The notes beneath the pieces were generated by a model that saw only the letters and a program-made list of their open reading frames with translations, made no database searches and was not told the origin of the DNA. Source: Janibacter cremeus (GTDB lineage: Bacteria; Actinomycetota; Actinomycetes; Actinomycetales; Dermatophilaceae). Taken from it: DNA of 64,000 nucleotides. This document shows, piece by piece, positions 1 through 7,839 of the stretch (the stretch's first letter is position 1; each line of letters begins with the position of its first letter). The position numbers and the translations under genes were made by a program. The DNA is taken from assembly GCF_013409205.1 (NCBI RefSeq), contig NZ_JACCAE010000001.1, positions 1,736,001 through 1,800,000 of the forward strand, written 5' to 3'.

Positions 1-1
1 G

Positions 2-172
2 GTGCGACCCGAGCTCGACGGCAACCAGATCGGTGAGGTGCTCGGGATCCCGCCCGGACCGCAGATCGGGCAGGCCTACCGTTACCTGTTGCAGGTCCGC
101 CTCGACGAAGGGCTGATCGGCCCGGACGCCGCCACCGAGCGTCTGCGTGCGTGGTGGGCCGAGCGAGCCTGA
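2..172 (+). CDS. CCA tRNA nucleotidyltransferase / poly(A) polymerase family, C-terminal fragment
   Basis: The window opens inside a gene; the reading frame from base 2 gives 56 residues ending at TGA 170-172. The segment begins RPELDGNQIGEVLGIPPGP and continues to an Arg/Trp-rich end, which is the characteristic C-terminal helical tail of bacterial CCA-adding enzymes (ELxGxxIMxxLGxxPGPxxG). The family repairs or adds the 3' CCA of tRNAs in the cytoplasm. The catalytic nucleotidyltransferase head lies outside the window, so activity cannot be assessed. It reads in the same direction as the following trio but is separated by about 85 bases. Confidence 0.8.
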   Translation: MRPELDGNQIGEVLGIPPGPQIGQAYRYLLQVRLDEGLIGPDAATERLRAWWAERA

Positions 173-257
173 CCCCTCCACCCGGCCGCCGCCAAGTGGC
201 AGGCTGGGGGTGACAGCCCCGCCGGGCCACCCCCTTCGTCCTGTCAGGAGAGCAGTT

Positions 258-734
258 GTGCCCACCGTGACCTATCCGAGCCCTGTCGTGCCCGGGCCGC
301 CTCGGGTCCACCTCGAGATGCCCGAGGGCTGGGTGCAGGTGTGGGCTCCGGACACCCTCGTCGCCATCCGCGACGACGCGGAGGGGGCCAGCCACTTCCT
401 CGCCAACCTCGTCGTGCGCCACTACCAGCGGCTGGCCCCCTTCGGCGCGGACGAGGTCACCGCCGAGCTCGGCGAGCACGCCCGCCAGCGGCAGCAGGGC
501 GAACTCGGTGGGCTGCGTACTCGGGAGCTGGGCGGTCGTGAGGCCGTCGGGGCGGAGATCTCCTTCCTCGACCCGCAGGCGGGCACGGTCGTACAGACGC
601 ACTGGTTCTCCACCCGGCAGCGCCGGGACGTCGTCGACGTCGTCCAGGTGACCGGTTCCTTCGCCGGGTCCCGTCGGGAGGCCGACGACGCCACCCTCGA
701 GCGGATCCTCGAGTCGATCCGGTTGTCCTCGTGA
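258..734 (+). CDS. LpqN/PsbP-like conserved protein
   Basis: This 158-residue protein resembles the LpqN/Mog1-PsbP-like actinobacterial family: a strand-rich core beginning HLEMPEGWVQVW and ending with a helix TLERILESIRLSS. No signal peptide or lipobox is present with the chosen start. GTG 258 is preferred over an upstream ATG at 147 because CAGGAG at 245-250 lies 7 bases before it and because the longer form would run into the end of the CCA-enzyme gene. Its stop overlaps the GTG of the PP2C phosphatase gene, so the two are probably translationally coupled. The biochemical function is unknown; context suggests phosphosignalling or envelope work. Confidence 0.6.
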   Translation: MPTVTYPSPVVPGPPRVHLEMPEGWVQVWAPDTLVAIRDDAEGASHFLANLVVRHYQRLAPFGADEVTAELGEHARQRQQGELGGLRTRELGGREAVGAEISFLDPQAGTVVQTHWFSTRQRRDVVDVVQVTGSFAGSRREADDATLERILESIRLSS

Positions 735-1507
735 GCTCCGTCAGCGAGATCCGCGGCCGGCTGCGGATCGGCAGCGCCACCGACACCGGCCGGGTCCGGG
801 ACCACAACGAGGACGCCCTGCTCGCCGAGGGCTCCGTCCTCGTCGTCGCAGACGGCATGGGCGGGCACGCTGCGGGCGAGGTGGCCAGCGGGATCGCTGT
901 GGAGACGATGCGCGAGCTCGTCGACCGCGACGAGCCGACCCCCGACGACGTGACCGGACAGATCCTGCGGGCCAACGAGCGCATCCTCGACTCGGTCCGC
1001 ACCCACCCGCAGCAGCGGGGGATGGGCACGACGGTGACCGGTCTGGTCCTCGTCACCCACGAGGATCGCGCGCAGTGGGCGGTCGTCAACGTCGGCGACT
1101 CGCGGGTCTACCGACTCGTGGGTGAGGGGCTCACCCGGGTCACCGTCGACCACTCCGAGGTCCAGGAGCTCATCGACGCGGGAGTCATCACCCCTGCCCA
1201 GGCCGAGGTGCACCCCGCCCGCAACATCGTCACCCGCTCGCTGGGGGCACCGCTGCGACACCGGCCGGACATCTGGCTGGTGCCGCCGACGCCGGGCGAG
1301 CGCTTCCTCGCGTGCAGCGACGGGCTGACCAACGAGCTCACCGATGAGCAGCTGCGTGAGATCCTGCAGGCACACCCCGACCCCCGGGCCGCGGCCGACG
1401 AGCTCGTCCGGGCTGCTGTGGCCGCCGGGGGCAAGGACAATGTGAGCGTCGTCGTGGTTGCCCTCGACGACGCCGATATCGACCAGGTGCCTGCGGGCGA
1501 GCGGTGA
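731..1507 (+). CDS. PP2C-family serine/threonine protein phosphatase
   Basis: The 258-residue protein is a single PPM/PP2C domain, the bacterial counterpart of PstP, which removes phosphate from Ser/Thr phosphoproteins using two Mn or Mg ions. Metal-binding motifs are visible: RDHNED near residues 24-28, ADGMGGHAAGE at 40-50, a VGDSRVY motif, a CSDGL motif and GGKDNVSVVVV near the C terminus. There is no transmembrane segment after the domain, unlike mycobacterial PstP, so it should be soluble. The GTG start overlaps the previous stop (GTGA), and its own stop overlaps a GTG just ahead of the FHA gene, forming a tight three-gene operon of phosphatase and phosphothreonine reader. Confidence 0.93.
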   Translation: MSSVSEIRGRLRIGSATDTGRVRDHNEDALLAEGSVLVVADGMGGHAAGEVASGIAVETMRELVDRDEPTPDDVTGQILRANERILDSVRTHPQQRGMGTTVTGLVLVTHEDRAQWAVVNVGDSRVYRLVGEGLTRVTVDHSEVQELIDAGVITPAQAEVHPARNIVTRSLGAPLRHRPDIWLVPPTPGERFLACSDGLTNELTDEQLREILQAHPDPRAAADELVRAAVAAGGKDNVSVVVVALDDADIDQVPAGER

Positions 1508-1521
1508 GGCAAGGAGTGACG

Positions 1522-2565
1522 ATGGAGTTCAGGACCGACGGCCACGACGGCTGGGTCGAGCTCACCCGAGCGGGCGTCCACGTCCTGGCGAAGGGGGAGG
1601 ACCACCTCCGCGAACGTCTCGCCTCGGCTCTCGCGGCCGCCGGTGGCGACACTCCTGCCGACGTGCTGACCGACGTGCTGACGGACGGCGGCGTGCGGCA
1701 GACGCCGGACTTCGCGATCGTCGACGAGGCCGAGCGCCGGGTGCTCGTGCGCGGCGCGGCCCGGGTTCTGCTCACCGGAACCGACGGGACCACCCGCGAG
1801 GTGGTCGCACCCGCGCGTGCTCCGTGGATCGACGAGGACATCGACACCGGCACCATCACCGCCGTGCTCTCCACCGGCGAGCCGGAGCCGGTCGTGGCCG
1901 AGCCGCCCGTGGCCGAGCCGGCCGTACCGTCGACGACCCCCGAGTCGATGGCTCCGGCCGCGGTCTCCCCGGAGATGGCTCCCGAGGGGGTACCCGACGC
2001 GCTCGCGGGGAGCCATCCGCAGTTCGTCGACGGTCACCTCGTGGGTGCCCGGGTCGCCCCGCGGGAGCCCACCGGCGCCGAGGCGGATCCCTCCCACACG
2101 GAACACGCCTCCGCCACCGACGCCTCCGTGGGGCCTGCCGACGACGCCTCCGTGGGGCCCGCCGACGGGGCCGGTCCCCGGACGGGTGTCCTGCCGGTCA
2201 CCGGCGACGCCCCGGAGGAGAAGACGCAGGGCCGACTCCTCCTCCCGACGGGGGAGGTCGTCGAGATCGACGGCGGCGTGCTGCTCGGGCGGGCCCCCCG
2301 GGCGAGCGCCGGCATCGGCATCACGGGCGAGCCGCACCTGGTGCGGGTCGCCAGCCCGGACAACGAGATCTCCCGCAGCCACGTCGAGGTGTACCCGGAG
2401 GGTTCGCAGGTCATCGTCCGCGACCTCGGCTCGACCAACGGCACGACGCTGGCCCTGCCCGGGCAGGCGCCCCGCCGGATGGCTCCCGGCGAGCCGCAAC
2501 CGATCGAGCCGGGCACCACCATCGCTCTCGCCGGTCACATCTCGGTGCTCCTCGAGGTCGACTGA
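1522..2565 (+). CDS. FHA-domain protein with long Pro/Ala/Glu linker
   Basis: A protein of 347 residues. The N-terminal ~110 residues form an uncharacterised domain starting MEFRTDGHDGWVELT; a disordered Pro/Ala/Glu/Val-rich linker with a repeated ASVGPAD element follows; a C-terminal FHA domain contains LLGRAP, ISRSHVEV and RDLGSTNGT, the phosphothreonine-binding loops. ATG 1522 is chosen over GTG 1504 because AAGGAG at 1511-1516 lies five bases upstream. It is the last gene of the phosphatase operon, so it is probably a phosphopeptide-binding partner of the same signalling circuit. Its stop codon lies in a palindrome shared with the convergent biotinyl gene. Confidence 0.85.
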   Translation: MEFRTDGHDGWVELTRAGVHVLAKGEDHLRERLASALAAAGGDTPADVLTDVLTDGGVRQTPDFAIVDEAERRVLVRGAARVLLTGTDGTTREVVAPARAPWIDEDIDTGTITAVLSTGEPEPVVAEPPVAEPAVPSTTPESMAPAAVSPEMAPEGVPDALAGSHPQFVDGHLVGARVAPREPTGAEADPSHTEHASATDASVGPADDASVGPADGAGPRTGVLPVTGDAPEEKTQGRLLLPTGEVVEIDGGVLLGRAPRASAGIGITGEPHLVRVASPDNEISRSHVEVYPEGSQVIVRDLGSTNGTTLALPGQAPRRMAPGEPQPIEPGTTIALAGHISVLLEVD

Positions 2566-2573
2566 CTCAGTCG
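2559..2573. repeat. 15-nt palindrome holding both convergent stop codons
   Basis: CGACTGA-C-TCAGTCG is a perfect dyad. The plus-strand TGA (2563-2565) ends the FHA gene and the minus-strand TGA (complement of 2567-2569) ends the biotinyl gene, so the genes converge with one base between them and no classical terminator. Confidence 0.6.
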
Positions 2574-2785
2574 TCGATCACCACGAGGACCTCGCCCTCC
2601 TGGACGACGTCGCCGGCGGTGACCTTCACCTCGGCGATGTGGCCGGGGCCCTCGGTGAGTACCGGGATCTCCATCTTCATCGACTCCAGGAGGACCAGCT
2701 CGTCACCGGCAGCGACCGCTTGCCCCTCGGTGACGTGCACGGAGATGACGTTGGCGACGAGCTCGGACTCGATCCTGTGACCCAT
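2567..2785 (-). CDS. Stand-alone biotin/lipoyl carrier domain protein
   Basis: A complete 72-residue biotinyl domain: MGHRIESELVANV... with the canonical acceptor ESMKMEIPV (Lys37) and the paired-hammerhead strands GDELVLLE and GEVLVVID. Such free-standing carriers serve acyl-CoA carboxylases or transcarboxylases after modification by BirA. No carboxyltransferase or biotin carboxylase gene is nearby, so the partner enzyme must be encoded elsewhere. The start is the ATG at 2785; no strong ribosome-binding site is seen. Motif identity is clear; partner is unknown. Confidence 0.85.
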   Translation of the reverse strand: MGHRIESELVANVISVHVTEGQAVAAGDELVLLESMKMEIPVLTEGPGHIAEVKVTAGDVVQEGEVLVVIDD

Positions 2786-2933
2786 GGCACACAGGGTACG
2801 GCTCCCGAGTGCACAGCGACGCGAGGGCGCCCATGGCCGGGGACGACAACGGGTCAGCGACCCCCTTCGTCCGGACGGGTCGAATACACTCGCGCCGAAG
2901 TTGCACCAGCGCGCGCCTCGACGGGAAGTAAAG

Positions 2934-3038
2934 ATGATCAGTTGCCGCACATGTGTTCTGGTCGTCGCGTTCGGTGACGCCGAGACCTTCGACGAGAGCA
3001 AGGTGCCGGAGATCTTCGCGACGTTCACGGGGCGGTGA
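2934..3038 (+). CDS. Possible small ORF or gene remnant (34 codons)
   Basis: This short frame has very high G/C at third codon positions and stops nine bases before the ATG of the following membrane-protein gene, which could allow coupling. No homology is recognised and no ribosome-binding site is evident. It may be the degraded 3' end of a lost gene or chance. Confidence 0.2.
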   Translation: MISCRTCVLVVAFGDAETFDESKVPEIFATFTGR

Positions 3039-3047
3039 CCGGCGTCC

Positions 3048-3593
3048 ATGGCACCGGTCACCTCGTGGGTGAAGTTCGTCGCGTTCTTCGGCGGCGTGTG
3101 CATGGCCATTGCCGGCCTGGCCATGCTGGTGGTCGGGGCGGTGTTTCTGGTGGAGGGCAACCAGCCGACCCGGCTCACCGTCGTCAGCGGGCCCGAGCTC
3201 ACCATCCCCGCGCAGTCCACCGTCCTGGGTGGCTCGGTGATGCTCTACACGGAGGAGCCCGTCGAGGATCCACTCTTCACGCGGGGGTGCGAGCTCGTGC
3301 GGGCCGACGGCAAGGTGACCTCCGGGACCCGGATCGACTCGATCGCCGCCGCCCTGATGGACCCGGTCACCGTCGACGGGACCACCTGGCACCCGCTGGC
3401 GGAGATCGAGGTGCTGGCCGAGTCGGCAACCCTGCGCTGTCCGGGGGACGCGTTGGCATCCGCTGCTCTGTCCCATGAGACGACCTTCGGCCGGTCGACG
3501 ACGACCATCGCAGTGTTGGCTCTGGCCTTCGGGCTGGTCGCGCTCGTCCTGGGCAGCGGGGCCATGGTGGTCGGCCGGTATCTCCCGCGATGA
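3048..3593 (+). CDS. Two-TM membrane protein with extracytoplasmic loop
   Basis: A protein of 181 residues with hydrophobic segments at about 8-36 and 150-174 and a loop of ~110 residues between them. The loop holds two cysteines (in TRGCELV and LRCPG) that could form a disulfide, and the pattern T-x-HPLAEIE before the second cysteine. The convergent 144-residue protein at 3706-4140 carries the same arrangement (LCSVTGEG ... LYPLAQVE ... VICSG), so the two are probably paralogues. Function is unrecognised. The gene converges with the OmpA/lipoprotein operon. Confidence 0.6.
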   Translation: MAPVTSWVKFVAFFGGVCMAIAGLAMLVVGAVFLVEGNQPTRLTVVSGPELTIPAQSTVLGGSVMLYTEEPVEDPLFTRGCELVRADGKVTSGTRIDSIAAALMDPVTVDGTTWHPLAEIEVLAESATLRCPGDALASAALSHETTFGRSTTTIAVLALAFGLVALVLGSGAMVVGRYLPR

Positions 3594-3705
3594 TCTCCGA
3601 CGACGTCCTGACGGAGTTCTGATGCGATCGGTCCTCACCTCGCCCGGCGGCGCTGGTCACTGCCCGCCGGCATCGTCGCCCTCCCCCTGGCCGTCGGCGC
3701 CGTGC

Positions 3706-4140
3706 TCAGCGCTCTGATTCAGGGACGGTGCCGTAGATGTAGACGTGGTCGATGGACCCACCCGAGCAGATCACCTTCATGGGCGGCTTGTAGTCCTCGA
3801 CCTGGGCGAGCGGGTAGAGGGTCGTCTCACCGATGGTGGACGTGTCCGTCGTGCCGGGCTCGGCGAGGGAGGGCATCCCCTCTCCGGTGACGCTGCACAG
3901 CTCGGGGTCGGGCTGACCCCCGGGACGAGGGTCGTCGGATCCGGAGCCGGAGACCCACACCATGGCCGTTCCGTCTCCCACCTGTACCTGCGTGGGCTGA
4001 CCTGCCATGGCGTCGGCGAGGAGTTCAGGCTCACCCGAGTTCCGCATGGCCAGGAGGATGGAGATGATTACCAGCGCGACGAGCACCAGCCCTCCGATGG
4101 CGAGCGCGGCCTTGAGCAGGGTGGGACTGATGAGCCGCAT
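3706..4140 (-). CDS. Single-TM anchored extracytoplasmic protein, paralogue of the 3048 gene
   Basis: This 144-residue protein has one N-terminal membrane segment (about residues 10-31) followed by an exported domain. Two cysteines and the PLAQVE motif mirror the loop of the convergent two-TM protein, suggesting duplication and divergence. It is the third gene of a minus-strand set after the OmpA-domain protein and the lipoprotein (gap 41 bases), so it may act in the envelope together with them. No enzymatic motif is visible. Confidence 0.6.
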   Translation of the reverse strand: MRLISPTLLKAALAIGGLVLVALVIISILLAMRNSGEPELLADAMAGQPTQVQVGDGTAMVWVSGSGSDDPRPGGQPDPELCSVTGEGMPSLAEPGTTDTSTIGETTLYPLAQVEDYKPPMKVICSGGSIDHVYIYGTVPESER

Positions 4141-4181
4141 CGGGCTCCCTTCGCAGACGTCGTTCCCGGTGCGCCGAGAGG

Positions 4182-4793
4182 CTACCGGCTGACCGGGACG
4201 GTGACGGGATCGAGTGAATCCAACGTGATGGTGACTTCGGTTGCGTCCTTGGGCAGCGGGGGGTACATGACCATCTGTGGGCGGGGGTCGGGTGCAAACC
4301 GGTCAGTGCTCGTGCACACACACCGCTCCTGCGCGCCCTGAAATTTTCCCTCCGGCAGGGAGGCGGTCACGCTCTGGAGCTTCTTGTCGGATCCGGGGGT
4401 CTGCAGGGTCGGCATGTCATACCAGAATCGACCGCTCATGCCCAGGAGTTCGTCCTCTCCCGAGGTCGAGGACAGCTCGTAGCGCAGGATGGTCGAGTCC
4501 GAGGTGGCTCTGACGCTGGTGACGGCGAACTTCACGGGAGCGACATTGGTGGAACTCACGCCGATGGTGATGTTGCCGGAGGTCGTGGCGAGGACCTCGT
4601 CGCGAGGTGTGTAGGCGTCGAAGACCTGCGTGCTGCGGTCTTGTGGTGTGGAGTTCGCGGTGGTGCTGGAACTGCTCGAGTTGGTGGAACTGCCGGTCTC
4701 GGTGGAACCGTCGCCGGTGTCGTCGGAACAGGCGGTCAGGGCCAGCGCGAGCACTGCTGCGGTGGCGCCGACAGCCACGGTACGGGTCATCAT
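4182..4793 (-). CDS. Secreted lipoprotein paired with OmpA-domain protein
   Basis: The 203-residue product has a type II signal peptide ending LALTAC (lipobox Cys about residue 22), a Ser/Thr/Asn-rich tether and a ~140-residue domain. That domain contains an RCVCT cysteine pair and ends PPLPKDATEVTITLDSL...VPV, which resembles a segment of the adjacent OmpA protein (CICQ ... PPIPEDMDTVTLRVAG...IPV) and of the lipoprotein at 13573. The start overlaps the OmpA gene's stop, so it is translationally coupled. It is probably membrane-anchored on the outer face; function is unknown. Confidence 0.7.
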   Translation of the reverse strand: MMTRTVAVGATAAVLALALTACSDDTGDGSTETGSSTNSSSSSTTANSTPQDRSTQVFDAYTPRDEVLATTSGNITIGVSSTNVAPVKFAVTSVRATSDSTILRYELSSTSGEDELLGMSGRFWYDMPTLQTPGSDKKLQSVTASLPEGKFQGAQERCVCTSTDRFAPDPRPQMVMYPPLPKDATEVTITLDSLDPVTVPVSR

Positions 4794-5902
4794 TTGGCTC
4801 CCGGGAGGGTGATCGTCACACGGCGGTTGAGGGCCTTGCCCTCGACGGTGCCGTTGGTGGCGATGGGGTCGCCCTCGCCCTTGCCGGCGGTCTTGATCGT
4901 GACCTCCGAGGGCAGGAGAGGCTCGAGGGCCTCGGCGACGGACTGCGCGCGCCGCTCGGACAGGTCCTGGTTGTAGTCCTCGGCGCCGCTGGAGTCGGTG
5001 TGACCCGTGACGGTGATCTTGCCGCTGACGTCCGCCTCCTTGACCGACTTCGCCGCGGCCTTGATCTCCTTCTTGGCCCTGCCGGTCAGGGTGGCCTTGT
5101 CGACGTCGAAGAGGACGTCGGCCGATAGGTCGATGGAGCGGGAGTCGGCCTCGGAGCGCTCACTGATGGCGGAGTCCTCGACGACTGAGTGGGTGGTCAG
5201 CGGCACGATGAACGCCGAGGGGTCATCCACCTCGTTGATTGCCTCGGTATCGACCTCCGGCCAGCCCATCCCGGCCACGATCGGCTCGTCGGCGTCCACC
5301 GTCGGGGTCATCTTCCCCTCCTCGACCGGGATGTCGGGGAACAGCTGTCCCGCTACCCTCAGGGTGACGGTGTCCATGTCCTCGGGGATCGGCGGCAAAG
5401 CCGCTGCGGTGGCATAGGCAGTGCCAGGCTCCGGCGAATCCGGAACGGCGTTGCTCAAGGACTGGCAGATACAGTCATACATTGTGTCACCGGCGTACAG
5501 GGTGGTGTAGGCCTTCCTGCCGGGCAGATCGACGACCGCGACGTCGCCCATGCTCGTGGTCCCAGACCGCGGAGGAGACAACTCCGACTCGTTGCCGAAG
5601 GCTGCGGTCAGAACAAACTTGTCGCCTCCAGTGGAGTCCGGGGTGAACCCGACGGACCAATACACCATCGTCGCGTCCTCGACCCGGCGCACACCGTGGA
5701 CGGTGATCAGGACATCCCTCACGGTCTCGGTCGTGTCCTGGTTGGACACCGCCATCGACTGTCCCAAGATCGGCAGCTCGTCCTCGGCGTGTGCGGGTGC
5801 CGCGACGGCGAGCCCCGACAGCACGAGCGCGGCCACGGAGGCCGCGCCAGCCAACGCCGGGCCCAGGCCCGGTCGTCGTTCTCCCCTGTTCATCGCACTC
5901 AT
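4790..5902 (-). CDS. Secreted OmpA-family (peptidoglycan-binding) protein
   Basis: A 370-residue protein with an N-terminal signal sequence (hydrophobic 15-35, cleavage likely after PAHA), a ~190-residue domain related to the adjacent lipoprotein, and a C-terminal OmpA domain (~255-370). The OmpA domain has LFDVDKATLT, VTGHTDSSGAEDYNQDLSERRA and the closing LNRRV, the features that bind diaminopimelate in peptidoglycan. In a monoderm actinobacterium this is likely to tether a complex to the cell wall, comparable with mycobacterial ArfA. The ATG at 5902 was chosen; an internal ATG at 5893 is an alternative. It leads the operon with the lipoprotein and the single-TM protein. Confidence 0.8.
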   Translation of the reverse strand: MSAMNRGERRPGLGPALAGAASVAALVLSGLAVAAPAHAEDELPILGQSMAVSNQDTTETVRDVLITVHGVRRVEDATMVYWSVGFTPDSTGGDKFVLTAAFGNESELSPPRSGTTSMGDVAVVDLPGRKAYTTLYAGDTMYDCICQSLSNAVPDSPEPGTAYATAAALPPIPEDMDTVTLRVAGQLFPDIPVEEGKMTPTVDADEPIVAGMGWPEVDTEAINEVDDPSAFIVPLTTHSVVEDSAISERSEADSRSIDLSADVLFDVDKATLTGRAKKEIKAAAKSVKEADVSGKITVTGHTDSSGAEDYNQDLSERRAQSVAEALEPLLPSEVTIKTAGKGEGDPIATNGTVEGKALNRRVTITLPGAK

Positions 5903-5959
5903 GGGCCCGACAGTACAAAAGAGTTGGCGCCGGGGCGGGTCGATGACCTCGCGCCATGA

Positions 5960-5999
5960 CGAAGGGGCGTGGTCCCGCAGACGGCACCACACCCCTTCG
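5960..5999 (-). terminator. Hairpin downstream of ino1
   Basis: CGAAGGGGcGTGGT pairs with ACCACaCCCCTTCG with one mismatch and a 12-base loop, located just past the ino1 stop on the minus strand and before the OmpA operon's promoter region. The stem is formed by two copies of the frequent CGAAGGGG word in inverse orientation. Confidence 0.55.
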
Positions 6000-6015
6000 C
6001 TCGGGTGGGCTCGGC

Positions 6016-7107
6016 TCAGCGGGGCTCGTCGCCGGCGATGAAGGCCTCCAGCCGGCGCCGGCCCTCGGTGTCCTCGCGCTGCTCGGGCGGGGACTTCATC
6101 AGGTAGGAGCTCGCGGAGAGCAGGGCGCCGCCGATGCCGCGGTCCTTGGCGATCTTGGCCGCGCGGATCGCGTCGATGATGATGCCGGCGCTGTTGGGGG
6201 AGTCCCAGACCTCGAGCTTGTACTCCAGGTTCAGCGGGGCGTCGCCGAACGCGCGGCCCTCGAGGCGGACGTAGGCCCACTTGCGGTCGTCGAGCCAGGC
6301 GACGTAGTCGGACGGGCCGATGTGGACGTTGCGGTCGTCCTTCTTGCCGGCCAGCGGCCCGTCGAGGTTGGAGGTGACGGCCTGGGTCTTGGAGACCTTC
6401 TTCGACTCCAGGCGCTCACGCTCGAGCATGTTCTTGAAGTCCATGTTGCCGCCGACGTTGAGCTGGTACGTCCGGTCCAGGACCACGCCGCGCTGCTCGA
6501 AGAGCTTGGCCATGACGCGATGGGTGATCGTCGCGCCGACCTGGCTCTTGATGTCGTCCCCGATGACCGGCACGCCCGCGTCGGCGAACTTCTGCGACCA
6601 CTCCGGGTCGGAGGCGATGAAGACCGGCAGTGCGTTGACGAAGGCGACGTCGGCGTCGATCGCACACTGCGCGTAGAACTTGTCCGCGTCCTCCGAACCC
6701 ACCGGCAGGTAGGACACGAGCACGTCGACCTCGGCGTCCTTGAGTGCCGCCACGACGTCGACCGGCTCGGCGGGGGACTCGTCGATGGTCTCCGCGTAGT
6801 ACTTGCCGATCCCGTCGAGGGTGTGCCCGCGCTGGACGGTGATGCCGGTGGTGGGGACGTCGGCGATCTTGAGCGTGTTGTTCTCCGAGGCGTTGATCGC
6901 TTCGGACAGGTCCTTGCCGACCTTCTTGTCGTCGACGTCGAATGCCGCGACGAACCGCACGTCGGACACGTGGTAGTCACCGAAGGTCACGTGCATCAGG
7001 CCGGGAATCGAGTCAGCGGCTGATGCTTCCCGGTAGTACTCGACTCCCTGGACGAGCGAGCTGGCGCAGTTGCCGACACCGACGACGGCGACGCGGATGG
7101 AACTCAT
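6016..7107 (-). CDS. ino1: Inositol-3-phosphate synthase
   Basis: The 363-residue protein converts D-glucose 6-phosphate to 1D-myo-inositol 3-phosphate with an internal NAD+ cycle, feeding phosphatidylinositol and mycothiol synthesis. The sequence shows the actinobacterial form: [19 protein letters not shown]-binding loop, [30 protein letters not shown], and [17 protein letters not shown] lies seven bases before ATG 7107. The PadR-type regulator gene ends inside its start (4-base overlap), an arrangement conserved in other actinobacteria. Its presence means the cell both makes inositol (here) and degrades it (the iol cluster at 21-34 kb). Confidence 0.95.
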   Translation of the reverse strand: MSSIRVAVVGVGNCASSLVQGVEYYREASAADSIPGLMHVTFGDYHVSDVRFVAAFDVDDKKVGKDLSEAINASENNTLKIADVPTTGITVQRGHTLDGIGKYYAETIDESPAEPVDVVAALKDAEVDVLVSYLPVGSEDADKFYAQCAIDADVAFVNALPVFIASDPEWSQKFADAGVPVIGDDIKSQVGATITHRVMAKLFEQRGVVLDRTYQLNVGGNMDFKNMLERERLESKKVSKTQAVTSNLDGPLAGKKDDRNVHIGPSDYVAWLDDRKWAYVRLEGRAFGDAPLNLEYKLEVWDSPNSAGIIIDAIRAAKIAKDRGIGGALLSASSYLMKSPPEQREDTEGRRRLEAFIAGDEPR

Positions 7108-7721
7108 GGGTTCTCCTTGGTGGGTGGCTGGTTCCGTGGTGGGTTGAAGGCGGGATGGGCGGGGTCGGTCAGGCTGCCGGGCCGGACCCGGGGCGTCTGG
7201 CGCTCGGTGTCGATGAGGTCCTCGATCCAGGCCAGGGCGCGCTCGGTCGAGTCCTCGCCGTGGGTGCGAAGGGCGTCGGTCCAGCGGTCCGCGCGCTCGC
7301 CGGTCGGGTGCTCGCTGCGCATGGCGGCCAGGCGCTCGGCCAGCCGGGTGCGGCGGCCCTCGAGGATGCGTAGCCGGACCTCGCGCTCGGTCCGGGCGAA
7401 GAAGGCCACTCGGACGTCGAAGGCGTCGTCCTCCCAGCTGCCCGGGTCGCTGCGGTCGGCGAGGGCGGCGAAGGCCGCCCGTCCCTCGTCGGTGAGGGTG
7501 TACGTGATCCGCTGGCGCCGGCCGGTCGTGGGCTCGTCGTGGTCGACGCTGACGAGGTTGCGCCCCTGGAGGCCGGCGAGGCAGGGGTAGAGGGTGCCGA
7601 AGGAGAGGGCGCGGAAGGCGCCGAGCCGGGAGTTGAGGCGTCGGCGGAGCTCGTAGCCGTGCAGTGGGCTCTCGTGGAGCAGGCCCAGCACGGCGAACTC
7701 GAGCATTTCTCGACGGCGCAC
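7104..7721 (-). CDS. PadR-family transcriptional regulator
   Basis: A winged-helix PadR protein of about 205 residues: [25 protein letters not shown] with [13 protein letters not shown] is the N-terminal DNA-binding fold, followed by a [12 protein letters not shown] wing and an ~80-residue helical dimerisation region. It overlaps ino1 by four bases and is co-transcribed with it. The start is uncertain: GTG 7721 is used, TTG 7730 and an internal ATG at 7706 are alternatives, and none has a strong ribosome-binding site. A dyad just upstream (7733-7745) suggests autoregulation of the padR-ino1 unit. Confidence 0.88.
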   Translation of the reverse strand: MRRREMLEFAVLGLLHESPLHGYELRRRLNSRLGAFRALSFGTLYPCLAGLQGRNLVSVDHDEPTTGRRQRITYTLTDEGRAAFAALADRSDPGSWEDDAFDVRVAFFARTEREVRLRILEGRRTRLAERLAAMRSEHPTGERADRWTDALRTHGEDSTERALAWIEDLIDTERQTPRVRPGSLTDPAHPAFNPPRNQPPTKENP

Positions 7722-7732
7722 GGAACACAACC

Positions 7733-7745
7733 ATACGCGATGTAT
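7733..7745. promoter_or_regulatory. Dyad operator candidate for padR-ino1
   Basis: ATAC-GCGAT-GTAT is a perfect inverted repeat about 12 bases before the PadR start, in the short divergent gap to the PBP gene. PadR proteins commonly bind such ATAC/GTAT-type or ATGT/ACAT-type dyads. Confidence 0.4.
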
Positions 7746-7839
7746 CGAGCAGATATGTCGGGCGTGAATGCACGTGCGTGTCGATCAGCGTTCATACTGG
7801 GTGGCGCACGACTGCCCCTTCGCCCGACGAGGTGTCCTC

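Noticed and set aside
422..2538. Long open frames on the minus strand opposite the phosphatase and FHA genes
   Set aside because: They are Arg/Gly/Asp-rich translations mirroring the G/C-rich third positions of the plus-strand genes and show no domain.
2784..3038. 84-codon plus-strand frame starting at 2784
   Set aside because: Its first half overlaps the biotinyl gene's start region and has no coding character; only the last 34 codons were kept as a low-confidence item.
3594..3705. Possible N-terminal remnant encoding RRRWSLPAGIVALPLAVGAVL
   Set aside because: A membrane-helix-like stretch occurs in one frame, but there is no start codon or ribosome-binding site and it runs into the convergent gene; too short to call.
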